From contig NZ_CP150203.1 of the NCBI RefSeq assembly GCF_037969725.1, positions 5,224,001-5,288,000 on the forward strand: 64,000 bases of DNA, written 5' to 3'. The DNA is from Paenibacillus sp. FSL W8-0426 (GTDB lineage Bacteria; Bacillota; Bacilli; Paenibacillales; Paenibacillaceae). Positions 34,587 to 43,186 of the stretch are shown here, one piece after another; within the stretch, counting starts at the first letter, position 1, and every line of letters starts with the position of its first letter. The notes under the pieces were generated by a model that saw only the letters and a list, made by a program, of their open reading frames with translations, did no database searches and had not been told where the DNA came from. The position numbers and the translations under genes are program-made.

Positions 34587-36110
34587 TTATGTTTCGATTT
34601 GTTCTGGCGAGACGGCAAGGGGCTGCCTTACCTTTTTCATGCGCGGGCTCGTCAGGCCGTCCTTCGCCAAGATGATCTTTTGCGGAATTTTGTAATCCGG
34701 CAGGCGTTCGCGGCAATAATCCCAGATCATCCGGCGCAGCTCGGCGAGGGGCATCTCCCGGCTTGTCTGCACGGTGACCGTTACACGCTGGCCGGTGATG
34801 CCGCTGTGTTCGCCGCAAACGACCGCCACTTCAATGACCTCCATCTGCTCCAGCACGCCCTCCACCTCTGCCGGATAGACCTTGCGGCCGCCTACATTGA
34901 TGATCTCGGAATCGCGGCCCAGAATGCGGAGATACTCCCCTTCCATCACGGCAGCATCTCCTGTGCGCAGCCAACCGTCTTCGGTAAACGGCGACGGCGC
35001 GTTTAAATATCCAAGCATGGCCGTTGCCGTGCGAATTTCCAGCAGCCCGTCCACCACGCGATACTGCACTTCCCCGTCCCGTACGGCAAACAACAGGGAG
35101 CCCCACGCTTTGGAGCGCGTCGGCAAAATGCCGAGCTCGGACATCCCGTAAGCTTGAACCGTCCGAATGTGAGGAAACGCCCTGTTCCACGCTTCGAGCA
35201 GCGCCTGTGACATTACCTCAGACCCATACGACACCACTTCCAGACTGGACAGATCAAAGTCCCGGTACGCACCGCTGAGCAGGAGCAGGTTCATAAACGT
35301 CGGCGATACGGGCAAGGCCTGCACCCGATGCCGCTCGATCGTTCTGCACACCTCCTCCGGCGATCGCTCGGGGATCATGCACAGGCAGCCGCCGCTGGCA
35401 AGCGATTGCAGCAGCGTATTGAAACCGCCGATATGGTCAAAACGCATGAAAGGAATCGTCCGCAGCGGGCGGCCCTGCCTTTGAAACCGCTGCAGGAGCC
35501 GATCGGCGCGATGCACGGCAGCCTTGCTTCGTCCCGTCGAACCGGAAGAAAAAATGACCAGACCGCCGACCTGCTGCTGACGAAGTTCGGTTAATAGCGG
35601 CGGCAATCCATCCGCCTCGAATCGCTTTACGCTTAAGGCCAGCAGCCCGCCAGGCACGGCATCGCTTAACGTTGCCGTACACCGATCTTCGTCAGGCACG
35701 GAACGAAGCTTGTCCGCACTCCCAAGCAACCCCTCCGATAAAGTGTCACCTACATCATCAACGTCGGCTCCATGCCCATCAGTATCGGAGTGTTTCTCCC
35801 GCCTGGCCACGATTCGCCATTCCGCTCCAGCCAAATCCATATACTCCTCCCGCTTGTTCCGAACCAGGTCCGAAGCCAGCGGAATAACGATGCAGCGCTG
35901 CTCCAGCAGAGCCAGCAAAGCGGCAGCGGCATGGGGAGAATAGTCTGTCTCCAGCGTAACGACGCAGCCCGCCATGCCGGCATTGCCGATCAGGCGGTTC
36001 ATCCTGCGTACCTCTCCGCGCAGCCATCCGTAGCTGTAACCGTCATTCTGCCATACCATGGCCGGGGCGGAGCCCCATCCCTCGAATCGCCGCAGTAACG
36101 TTTCGATCAT
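34587..36110 (-). CDS. AMP-dependent ligase (ANL superfamily)
   Basis: A 507-aa acyl/aminoacyl-adenylating enzyme. The P-loop-like A3 motif is VIFSSGSTGRSKAAVHR. Later motifs: QAYGMSELGILPTR (A5), YLRILGRDSEIINVGGRKVY (A7/A8, hinge) and the C-terminal SPRMKKVRQ with the A10 Lys. It adenylates a carboxylic acid with ATP, then passes it to a thiol: CoA or, more likely here, the carrier protein fused in the preceding gene. It overlaps that gene by 4 bp (ATGA), so the two are made together. The acyl substrate cannot be read from sequence. Confidence 0.88.
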   Translation of the reverse strand: MIETLLRRFEGWGSAPAMVWQNDGYSYGWLRGEVRRMNRLIGNAGMAGCVVTLETDYSPHAAAALLALLEQRCIVIPLASDLVRNKREEYMDLAGAEWRIVARREKHSDTDGHGADVDDVGDTLSEGLLGSADKLRSVPDEDRCTATLSDAVPGGLLALSVKRFEADGLPPLLTELRQQQVGGLVIFSSGSTGRSKAAVHRADRLLQRFQRQGRPLRTIPFMRFDHIGGFNTLLQSLASGGCLCMIPERSPEEVCRTIERHRVQALPVSPTFMNLLLLSGAYRDFDLSSLEVVSYGSEVMSQALLEAWNRAFPHIRTVQAYGMSELGILPTRSKAWGSLLFAVRDGEVQYRVVDGLLEIRTATAMLGYLNAPSPFTEDGWLRTGDAAVMEGEYLRILGRDSEIINVGGRKVYPAEVEGVLEQMEVIEVAVVCGEHSGITGQRVTVTVQTSREMPLAELRRMIWDYCRERLPDYKIPQKIILAKDGLTSPRMKKVRQPLAVSPEQIET

Positions 36111-37672
36111 GGTTCCACTCCTTCCCGCTGCGCACGCAGTTTGCCCTCCAGGTAATCCACCAGCGAACCGACCGTGCGGTAAGGACTTTCAGGCATCGAA
36201 GCAGCCGCCATCTCCGTCAGTGCGACCGATATGCCGTATCGATCCTCGACCTCCTGTTCCACGACGGCTAATAACGACACCAAACCAAGCGAATCCAACC
36301 GGCCGTTCCTGCCATAGAGCGGAGCATGCAGTCCAAGCTCCACCGGGATGCCGCCGCGTCCATATGCATTCAGTTCATGACAGCTCTCCAGAACGATGCG
36401 GGCCAGCGTTTCTTCCCGCTTCGCCTCCGCCGAATTCGCCTTTTCATTCCCGGCAAATGCACGCTGAACAAAGCGGGATTCGCTGCCATGGATGGATTGC
36501 ATCTTCTCGTACCAGCCCCATTCATCGTTCGCCAGTTGCCCGATGACCCCACTGAGCTCATCGTTCCAACCGGAATCACGCTTTGCGAGCCTGGCCATCA
36601 GCAGCTTGTGACTCCGTTCCCAACGCCGGATCAGGCCCTGCCAGGCCTCAAGATAAGCGTCGTACGGCGAGCCTAACGCGCGAGCCGCTTCCAGCAGTAA
36701 ATCTCTGAAAAAATACCGGCTCCATCGCATATCGAACAATAGGCCCGGTAGCCGGGAAACACCAGCATTACTGGATTTCCAATGACCGGAAAGGTTAACC
36801 TCAGACATTGCAGCGGTCGCCCCCTGCTGCCCATTCCGGAAGACAGAATGGTGTGCACGCTCACTCCCGGACTCTCCTTGAACGCGGGAACGTGCCCCGC
36901 CTTCGTCTTCTTTTCCTTCCATATGGAGCGTGCGCAGCAACTCTACGGTGACGGCTTGTCCAAAGTAATAATTCCGTTCCCCTTGCCTCACCTGCCTGGC
37001 CGCCAGGAACTCGTGAATTTGCGTAGCCAGGGCTGCGCGCAGCACCTCTCGATACCCGTCATCATCCAGCTGGCCCGCGGACCGAACCTCCATCGTTCCG
37101 TAGGTTCTCAGCTCTTCCTTTCGCTTGGCTGACGCCAGCTCGGGCATCGCCTTGTGCCCTTTCCAGAAATCGCGAAAGGCCGAAAGCGAGACCGCCCCCT
37201 TATATTTGGAGGGGACCGGATCATACACGTCCACATGCCGTTCCCCGATATCGCACACGGCCAGCCAGTGGTCCACCAGATGCAGGCGGGAACCCTCCCT
37301 TAGATGTTTATGGATATACTCCGGATTCCGAAAGTTCTCGTCATACGGCAAATGGTAGCTCGAACCCGTTGCGAGGAACAATTCACCTTCTCCCACGCGC
37401 TCACGAATGGCGGCAAGCCCTTCCTCGAAACTGCCCATTTCGCGCTGCTCCCCCATGCTCCAGACGGCATCCTCGTAATCCAGCTTGTGAAAATAAGGCT
37501 TGACCAGCCCCGTGTCCGAACACGAGGGAAGGGTAAACAATCGGCTGGCCGCCAGAAGGCCAAGGCTGCTCTGGCAGCCCTGGCGCCGCAACACCTCATG
37601 AATCAGCGGAAAATGGCAGGGATAATAAAACGGAATATCCATCAGTGGCTGAACATGCCGTAAGGATGACAT
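36107..37672 (-). CDS. BtrH_N-like acyltransferase domain fused to an acyl carrier protein
   Basis: A 521-aa protein. Residues about 12-190 match the butirosin BtrH N-terminal (Cys-peptidase-like) fold: FYYPCHFPLIHEVLRRQGC with a candidate catalytic Cys19, SSYHLPYDENF, LHLVDHWLAVCDIGE and VDVYDPVPSKYKGAVSLSAF. The middle 190-430 is helical and unassigned. The C-terminus is a carrier domain: GRLDSLGLVSLLAVVEQ (Ser about 461 for phosphopantetheine), then a short helix bundle. In butirosin synthesis BtrH moves an acyl group from a carrier protein onto the product; here both parts are in one chain. Start ATG 37672 with GAGGAGG, 4 bp after the esterase stop. Confidence 0.8.
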   Translation of the reverse strand: MSSLRHVQPLMDIPFYYPCHFPLIHEVLRRQGCQSSLGLLAASRLFTLPSCSDTGLVKPYFHKLDYEDAVWSMGEQREMGSFEEGLAAIRERVGEGELFLATGSSYHLPYDENFRNPEYIHKHLREGSRLHLVDHWLAVCDIGERHVDVYDPVPSKYKGAVSLSAFRDFWKGHKAMPELASAKRKEELRTYGTMEVRSAGQLDDDGYREVLRAALATQIHEFLAARQVRQGERNYYFGQAVTVELLRTLHMEGKEDEGGARSRVQGESGSERAHHSVFRNGQQGATAAMSEVNLSGHWKSSNAGVSRLPGLLFDMRWSRYFFRDLLLEAARALGSPYDAYLEAWQGLIRRWERSHKLLMARLAKRDSGWNDELSGVIGQLANDEWGWYEKMQSIHGSESRFVQRAFAGNEKANSAEAKREETLARIVLESCHELNAYGRGGIPVELGLHAPLYGRNGRLDSLGLVSLLAVVEQEVEDRYGISVALTEMAAASMPESPYRTVGSLVDYLEGKLRAQREGVEP

Positions 37673-37676
37673 CGGT

Positions 37677-39062
37677 TTACCTCCTCGTTTCGTTTCTGGC
37701 CGGGCTGTCGCCCCAGGAACGGATCGTATAATGGAGAGACTGCGGATGCGTGGCCCGGAAGACGCGATTGGGCATCGGCCGACCATCCGGGTCGGTCTCA
37801 AATCGGCGGAAACCACGCGTAAACCGGAAACGGAAACCGCTGTCCCGCGGAACTTCGAAGCATCCTTCGTAATGTCCGTCTCCGACATGTTTCAGCTTCA
37901 TGCCCATGCCGCCGTATATGGTGTCTTCCGCAGGTTCGCGAGACGGCGATTGTGCGCTCAGGCAGATGAGAACGTGACCGGAAAGCTCCTCCACGACGGT
38001 GTACGCCTTGGTTGCCGTCAATTCCCCGAACTGAAGCCGAACGACCGCCCTGCCGGTAGCGACGGGAATCAGCGTTCCATCCGGCAGTACCTTGAGCACG
38101 TCAGGTTGTTCGGAAATGTATGTCCCTTCCAGCAGACTGACCTTAACGCCGTTGTCATAGCGTAGCAGAGCATTAATTCGGCATTTCATATCTCCTTTCA
38201 ACCCTAGAACACTTCTGCCCTTGAGTTCGAGGGAAGCCGGGCTGCCTTTTTTGCCAAACATGCACAGCAAAGGAAGATGTACGCGTTCGGCCCAATCGGC
38301 TTCCTGATGGCCGGCATCGGGTTGTTCCAGGTAAATGAGGTCCTTGCCAGCCACGTAACCACGGTCCAGAAGTTTGTCAACAACCTCTCTAATTTGGCTT
38401 GGAAGGAACAGACCTTCCATATCCCCGATATCCATCCACATCCGTACGTCTGGTTTTCCTGCGGGAAGCCGAATCATCGGCTCTTCTTTCAGCCGTCCCG
38501 GGGAACTCGCATCCAACTGCACGTCATAAAAAAACGGCGACAACATCATCAGCTTGCCAAAAACGTCCGGATGGCGCATGCCGATATGGAACGTGCACAA
38601 TGCGGCTGCGGATGATCCGATCATCCCCGTATGCTCCGGCTCCGTTAACGTCCGATATCGCCGGTCAATGAACGGCTTGAGCTCATGCACGATGAAATGT
38701 TCGTACAGCAGCCCCGAGCATCCCACGTCTACAGCTTCGCGGACCGGCGCAGCATAATGGTAAAACTCATTGTGCGTAACCGGGCGAACATGGGAGATGC
38801 CCACAATAATCAGCTCCTCCATGAGCCCCAAACCGATCAGGCGGTCTGCCGCCACATCCATCTGCCACGTTTCCTGGCCCGGCTTGGAGAGGCCGAAAGC
38901 GCGCTGGCCTGCATGCATATAAACGACCGGATACCTTTTATCGGTATGCTCATGATATCCCGGAGGCAGATACACATGGATATTTCGGCTGTTGCCCAGC
39001 CGCGTTGCCTTGAATTCGCTCAAACATTCGATAACCGACCTTGTCTCCAATGAACTCATCAC
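37677..39062 (-). CDS. esterase (Fes/enterochelin-esterase-like) with C-terminal beta domains
   Basis: A 461-aa serine hydrolase. N-terminal alpha/beta fold (residues about 1-265): NIHVYLPPGYHEHTDKRYPV, VYMHAGQRAFG, GMIGSSAAALC with the GxSxxA nucleophile elbow, WMDIGDMEGLF (acid) and PDAGHQEADWAER (His). This is the COG2819/esterase-D-like pattern. The C-terminal 190 residues look like a Big-type beta domain then a starch-binding-like beta sandwich (LKHVGDGHYEGCFEVP, FRFRFTRGFRRFETD). No signal peptide. First gene of a coupled three-gene set with the BtrH_N-ACP and AMP-ligase genes. The start may be GTG 39062 or ATG 39059. Confidence 0.8.
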   Translation of the reverse strand: MMSSLETRSVIECLSEFKATRLGNSRNIHVYLPPGYHEHTDKRYPVVYMHAGQRAFGLSKPGQETWQMDVAADRLIGLGLMEELIIVGISHVRPVTHNEFYHYAAPVREAVDVGCSGLLYEHFIVHELKPFIDRRYRTLTEPEHTGMIGSSAAALCTFHIGMRHPDVFGKLMMLSPFFYDVQLDASSPGRLKEEPMIRLPAGKPDVRMWMDIGDMEGLFLPSQIREVVDKLLDRGYVAGKDLIYLEQPDAGHQEADWAERVHLPLLCMFGKKGSPASLELKGRSVLGLKGDMKCRINALLRYDNGVKVSLLEGTYISEQPDVLKVLPDGTLIPVATGRAVVRLQFGELTATKAYTVVEELSGHVLICLSAQSPSREPAEDTIYGGMGMKLKHVGDGHYEGCFEVPRDSGFRFRFTRGFRRFETDPDGRPMPNRVFRATHPQSLHYTIRSWGDSPARNETRR

Positions 39063-39135
39063 GGATCATCGCTCCCCTCAGCTCATCATGCCTTGCAATA
39101 ATGAAACGCCTCTCTACGCTGCTGCCTGCAACGAC

Positions 39136-39169
39136 AAACAACCCCGCCTCGAAGGAGACGGGGTTGTTT
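39136..39169 (-). promoter_or_regulatory. strong GC-rich hairpin in the esterase leader
   Basis: AAACAACCCCG (39136-39146) pairs perfectly with CGGGGTTGTTT (39159-39169). It lies about 75 bp upstream of the esterase start on the minus strand, with a modest T content after it (TTTGTCGTT). It could attenuate the esterase operon or block read-through between the divergent genes. Confidence 0.5.
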
Positions 39170-39291
39170 CGGATCGGATCATCGTTTCCGAAATGCATGG
39201 CCCTTGTATTGTGGATTCTGCGATTAGTGTAAATCCAATGATGCGGTTTGTAAATACGAAAACAAGAAAAATAAACCTAAAATAAAAGTTA

Positions 39292-39320
39292 TTGACAAAC
39301 CCATTGCCGTTTTTTATGAT
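39292..39320 (+). promoter_or_regulatory. sigma-A promoter of the CGTase leader
   Basis: TTGACA (39292-39297), 17-bp spacer, TATGAT (39315-39320): near-consensus. Predicted transcription start is near 39327, about 205 nt before the CGTase start codon. Confidence 0.85.
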
Positions 39321-39346
39321 TACGGTGTGATGTACAACTCGAGGGC

Positions 39347-39417
39347 CATGCTTTTTAGACCTAAGGTCTAGGACAACCCCGGTAACTCCAGCAGGAGATG
39401 CCGGGGTTTTTGCATGC
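39347..39417 (+). ncRNA. structured leader with internal intrinsic terminator upstream of CGTase
   Basis: Outer pairing CATGC (39347-39351) with GCATG (39412-39416) encloses hairpin TAGACC-taa-GGTCTA (39356-39370) and a long hairpin AACCCCGG/CCGGGGTT (39375-39382 with 39401-39408), with inner CTCC/GGAG. TTTTT follows the second stem, making it an intrinsic terminator about 85 nt after the predicted start. It may be an attenuator of the CGTase gene or a short independent RNA. It matches no riboswitch class I can name. Confidence 0.6.
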
Positions 39418-39467
39418 AGGAAGGAGGTAGACCCGTCCATGGTTGGCAAATGATTGGCCGTCCGCAA

Positions 39468-39482
39468 TTGTAAGCGTTTTTA
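39468..39482 (+). promoter_or_regulatory. CcpA cre-like site upstream of CGTase
   Basis: TTGTAAGCGTTTTTA fits the consensus WTGNAANCGNWNNCW with one mismatch. It lies between the leader terminator and the CGTase start, where bound CcpA could block elongation when glucose is present. Confidence 0.6.
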
Positions 39483-39532
39483 CTTCCACGGATTACATAA
39501 TATCATATTCTAATCGCGAAGGGTGGATTACC

Positions 39533-41689
39533 ATGTTGAATGTGACCAAACGCATCATTCTCAGCACCACGTTAACCCTCGGCTTGCTGGCCGGGAGCGC
39601 ACTCCCCTTCCTGCCGGCGGCTTCCGTGCTTGCAGACCCCGACACTGCCGTAACGAACAAGCAGAATTTCAGCACGGACGTCATCTATCAAGTATTCACC
39701 GACCGCTTTCTGGACGGCGATCCTTCCAACAACCCTTCCGGAGCAGCGTACGATGCCAGCTGTACCAACCTGAAATTGTACTGCGGCGGGGACTGGCAGG
39801 GATTGATCAACAAAATCAACGACAACTATTTCACGGACCTGGGCATCACGGCGCTCTGGATTTCGCAGCCGGTAGAAAACATCCATGCCGTCGTCAATTA
39901 CTCCGGCGTCAACAACACTTCCTACCATGGATACTGGGCGCGGGATTTCAAGAAAACCAACCCGTACTTCGGTTCCATGACCGACTTCCAGAACCTTATT
40001 CAGACCGCTCATGCCAAAGGCATCAAAATCGTCATCGACTTTGCTCCAAACCATACGTCACCGGCCATGGAGACCGATACCTCGTTCGCCGAGAACGGCA
40101 AGCTGTATGACAACGGCACGCTCCTTGGCGGTTACACCAACGACACCAACGGTTACTTCCACCATAACGGCGGCTCGGACTTCTCTTCCCTCGAGAACGG
40201 AATCTACAAAAACCTTTATGATCTCGCCGACTTGAACCACAACAATGCGACCATTGACAAATACTTCAAAGACGCCATCAACCTCTGGCTTGACATGGGC
40301 GTCGACGGCATCCGCGTGGATGCGGTCAAACACATGCCGGAAGGCTGGCAAAAGAGCTGGATGTCGGGCATTTACAGCCATCAGCCCGTATTCACGTTCG
40401 GTGAGTGGTTCCTCGGCTCTTCCGCTGCGGATGCGGACAACACCAAATTCGCGAACACTTCAGGCATGAGCCTGCTTGATTTCCGCTTCAATGCCGAAGT
40501 GCGGAACGTGTTCCGCGACAACACGTCGAACATGCATGCACTGGATTCCATGATCAGCAGCACAGCAGCAGACTACACGCAAGTCAATGACCAGGTGACC
40601 TTTATCGATAACCATGACATGGACCGTTTCAAAACAAGCGCTGTCAACAACCGGCAGTTGGAACAGGCTTTGGCCTTCACGCTGACATCCCGCGGCGTGC
40701 CTGCCATCTATTACGGCACTGAACAATACCTGACCGGAAACGGCGATCCGAACAACCGCGCCAAAATGCCATCGTTCTCCAAAACAACAACGGCATTCAA
40801 CGTGATCAGCAAGCTGGCTCCGCTGCGCAAATCCAATCCGGCCATCGCTTACGGCTCGACGCAGCAGCGCTGGATTAATAATGACGTGTACGTCTATGAA
40901 CGGAAATTCGGCAAAAGCGTTGCCGTCGTGGCGATCAACCGCAACCAATCGTCCTCTGCCTCCATTAGCGGACTTGCAACGTCCCTGCCTTCGGGAACGT
41001 ACACGGACGTCCTTGGCGGCGCGCTGAACGGCAACAGCATTACGTCCAACAACGGCAGCGTTCCTACATTCACGTTGGCCGCAGGCGGAACGGCAGTCTG
41101 GCAGTACACGGCTCCCGAAAGCACGCCGACGATCGGGCACGTCGGGCCGATGATGGGCAAACCCGGCAACGTCATCACGATCGACGGCCGCGGCTTCGGC
41201 GCAACCAAAGGCACCGTTTACTTCGGCACAACGGCCGTAACCGGATCTGCGATCCAATCGTGGGAAGATACCCAAATCAAAGTTACCGTTCCTGCCGTTG
41301 CAGCGGGCAATTACGCGGTGAAGGTAACCGCAGGCGGCGTAACCAGCAACAGCTATAACGGCTTTAATATTTTGACCGGCGAGCAGGTCACCGTTCGATT
41401 CGTTGTCAATAATGCATCGACATCCCTGGGCCAGAACGTGTACTTGACCGGCAACGTTGCCGAGCTCGGTAACTGGTCCACAGGAGCAAACGCCGTTGGG
41501 CCAACGTTCAACCAGGTCATTCACGCCTATCCGACATGGTATTACGACGTTAGCGTGCCTGCCGGAACGCCGCTCGAGTTCAAGTTTTTCAAGAAAAGCG
41601 GCTCTACCGTCACATGGGAAAACGGATCGAATCACACCTTCACCACGCCAGCCAGCGGCACCGCAACCGTAAACGTGAACTGGCAATAA
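39533..41689 (+). CDS. cgt: cyclodextrin glucanotransferase (CGTase), secreted
   Basis: A 718-aa exoenzyme converting starch to cyclodextrins by intramolecular transglycosylation. It has a signal peptide ([20 protein letters not shown], cleavage near SVLA/DPDT). Domains A/B carry [18 protein letters not shown], the CGTase-specific central Tyr in [13 protein letters not shown], nucleophile Asp in [11 protein letters not shown], acid Glu in FTFGEWFLG and Asp in [10 protein letters not shown]. Domain C ends near WQYTAPEST. Domain D (IPT) is [19 protein letters not shown]. Domain E (CBM20) has [14 protein letters not shown] and ends NVNWQ. Length and text match P. macerans/B. circulans CGTases. 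Start ATG 39533 with AAGGGTGG. A promoter, leader terminator and cre-like site precede it. Confidence 0.97.
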   Translation: MLNVTKRIILSTTLTLGLLAGSALPFLPAASVLADPDTAVTNKQNFSTDVIYQVFTDRFLDGDPSNNPSGAAYDASCTNLKLYCGGDWQGLINKINDNYFTDLGITALWISQPVENIHAVVNYSGVNNTSYHGYWARDFKKTNPYFGSMTDFQNLIQTAHAKGIKIVIDFAPNHTSPAMETDTSFAENGKLYDNGTLLGGYTNDTNGYFHHNGGSDFSSLENGIYKNLYDLADLNHNNATIDKYFKDAINLWLDMGVDGIRVDAVKHMPEGWQKSWMSGIYSHQPVFTFGEWFLGSSAADADNTKFANTSGMSLLDFRFNAEVRNVFRDNTSNMHALDSMISSTAADYTQVNDQVTFIDNHDMDRFKTSAVNNRQLEQALAFTLTSRGVPAIYYGTEQYLTGNGDPNNRAKMPSFSKTTTAFNVISKLAPLRKSNPAIAYGSTQQRWINNDVYVYERKFGKSVAVVAINRNQSSSASISGLATSLPSGTYTDVLGGALNGNSITSNNGSVPTFTLAAGGTAVWQYTAPESTPTIGHVGPMMGKPGNVITIDGRGFGATKGTVYFGTTAVTGSAIQSWEDTQIKVTVPAVAAGNYAVKVTAGGVTSNSYNGFNILTGEQVTVRFVVNNASTSLGQNVYLTGNVAELGNWSTGANAVGPTFNQVIHAYPTWYYDVSVPAGTPLEFKFFKKSGSTVTWENGSNHTFTTPASGTATVNVNWQ

Positions 41690-41708
41690 AATAACTCGGC
41701 AAAACCAA

Positions 41709-41749
41709 ACACCCCGATGCAGCACGCATTTCGCGTATGCTCGGGGTGT
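41709..41749 (+). terminator. bidirectional terminator after CGTase
   Basis: ACACCCCGA (41709-41717) pairs with TCGGGGTGT (41741-41749), with an inner ACGC/GCGT stem. T-rich sequence follows on both strands; the serine hydrolase gene converges from the other side. Confidence 0.85.
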
Positions 41750-41816
41750 CCGTATTTCCGTTTTGCTTTTCAAGCTGCATCGCTGATTAATGGATAAACA
41801 AGAATTCCCATCTGCT

Positions 41817-42950
41817 CTATAAGCAGGCGTAAACGATATTTCTCAAGCGAGGCTGGATGTACGGCTCCTGACTGTTCAACAGGTGCTGCGCATACATAAC
41901 CGTAAGTTCCGAATCCGGATCGATGATGGCCATGCAGCCGGCAGCGCCGCTCCAGCCGAACTCGCCCAGCGGACTCAAGGAGCCGCTGCCGGCCTTGGAG
42001 ACATGGGTCCGTACGCCTAACCCGTAGCCGTAGCCTTTCATTTGATCCCAGGAGTAGTCGCCTCGGGTCAAATCATTCAGATGGTCCGTACGCATCAGTT
42101 CGACCGAAGCCTGTGACAAGATGCGCACGCCGTCCGGGCTTGTGCCGCGCCCAGTCAATGCATTCAGGAACAGCGCGTAATCGCTGACGGTAGACAACAA
42201 TCCTGCGCCTCCGCTTTCCAGCGCCGTGCCTACCCGGAAACCGTTGCCGTCCATGCGAACGGCTTTGCCAAGCTCGTCATTGTACGCATACTGCGGGATC
42301 AATCTGGCCTGCTGCTCGTCATTCAGGTCAAATGCCGTATCGTGCATGCCGAGCGGGTCGGTGATTTCCTCTTTTAAGTATGTGCCGAACCGTCTGCCAT
42401 CCACGACTTCAATCAAAGCGCCAAGCACATCGTGGCACATGCTGTAATTCCACTGCGTCCCGGGCTCGAACAGCAGCGGCTCTTTCGCAAGCGCCTTCGC
42501 AAATTCACGCGTCGACAACGTGCCGTTCGTGCTCTTCACGGCCTCCTGGATAGATGGTGCTCCAACGTCATAGGAAAATCCGGCCGTCATCGTAAACAGG
42601 TCGCGCACCGTAATGGCTTTTGTCGCTTTCTCCAGCCGCACTTCCCCGTTCGGCAAAGTTTTTCTGACCGTCATCTCGGCATATTCCGGCAGATAGTTCG
42701 AGATCGGGTCGCCAAGCAGCATTTGTCCTCTCTCCACAAGCTGAAGCGCTGCGACGCAGGTCATGATTTTGGTCATGGAGTACAAGTTGATGATCGCGCC
42801 TTCGCCGATGGGCGTTTGCTCTTCCAAATTAGCAAAGCCGTTGCGATAACGGAAAACCGTTTCGTTGCGATGCATGACAAGTACTTCCGCCCACGGAACA
42901 CGCCAAGCAGTGATGCGGTCGATAAATGAAGCAAGCGGTTTAAAATCCAT
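41817..42950 (-). CDS. serine hydrolase, class C beta-lactamase / EstB-like
   Basis: A 377-aa penicillin-binding-protein-like hydrolase. The SxxK motif is in INLYSMTKIMTCVAALQL, the YxN-like second motif in QWNYSMCHDVLGALIE, and the third-box region is probably GEFGWSGAAGC. The family includes esterases and D-aminopeptidases. No signal peptide, so cytosolic; hydrolysis of an ester or peptide is likelier than antibiotic resistance. It converges with CGTase and appears monocistronic. Confidence 0.88.
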   Translation of the reverse strand: MDFKPLASFIDRITAWRVPWAEVLVMHRNETVFRYRNGFANLEEQTPIGEGAIINLYSMTKIMTCVAALQLVERGQMLLGDPISNYLPEYAEMTVRKTLPNGEVRLEKATKAITVRDLFTMTAGFSYDVGAPSIQEAVKSTNGTLSTREFAKALAKEPLLFEPGTQWNYSMCHDVLGALIEVVDGRRFGTYLKEEITDPLGMHDTAFDLNDEQQARLIPQYAYNDELGKAVRMDGNGFRVGTALESGGAGLLSTVSDYALFLNALTGRGTSPDGVRILSQASVELMRTDHLNDLTRGDYSWDQMKGYGYGLGVRTHVSKAGSGSLSPLGEFGWSGAAGCMAIIDPDSELTVMYAQHLLNSQEPYIQPRLRNIVYACL

Positions 42951-43186
42951 GTTCGCTCATCCCTTTATATGTAGAATTGATAATTATTGCGCCATACGGC
43001 CACGTTCTCCCGCATGTAACCGCATACTATTAATATACGACCAATCGCATTCAAAGACCACCATCAGATCGCAAGATGAACGGGGGAACGGACCCCGACC
43101 GGGCGAATTCCCGAATGGAAACTAAACGATCGCACCAAGCAGGCGAAACCGCAGTACGTGTTTCCCTCAAGTCCCAAGCTTGCCTT

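Noticed and set aside
39136..39169. GC-rich hairpin as a terminator of the esterase operon
   Set aside because: It is upstream, not downstream, of the operon; only a leader or read-through barrier role is possible.
40460..41773. 437-codon minus-strand open frame
   Set aside because: Antisense to the CGTase gene; no domain motifs, low-complexity Arg/Val/Gly content.
41817..42950. Beta-lactamase (antibiotic resistance) reading of the serine hydrolase
   Set aside because: SxxK and Y-x-N-like motifs are shared by many esterases and peptidases; no signal peptide and no resistance context.
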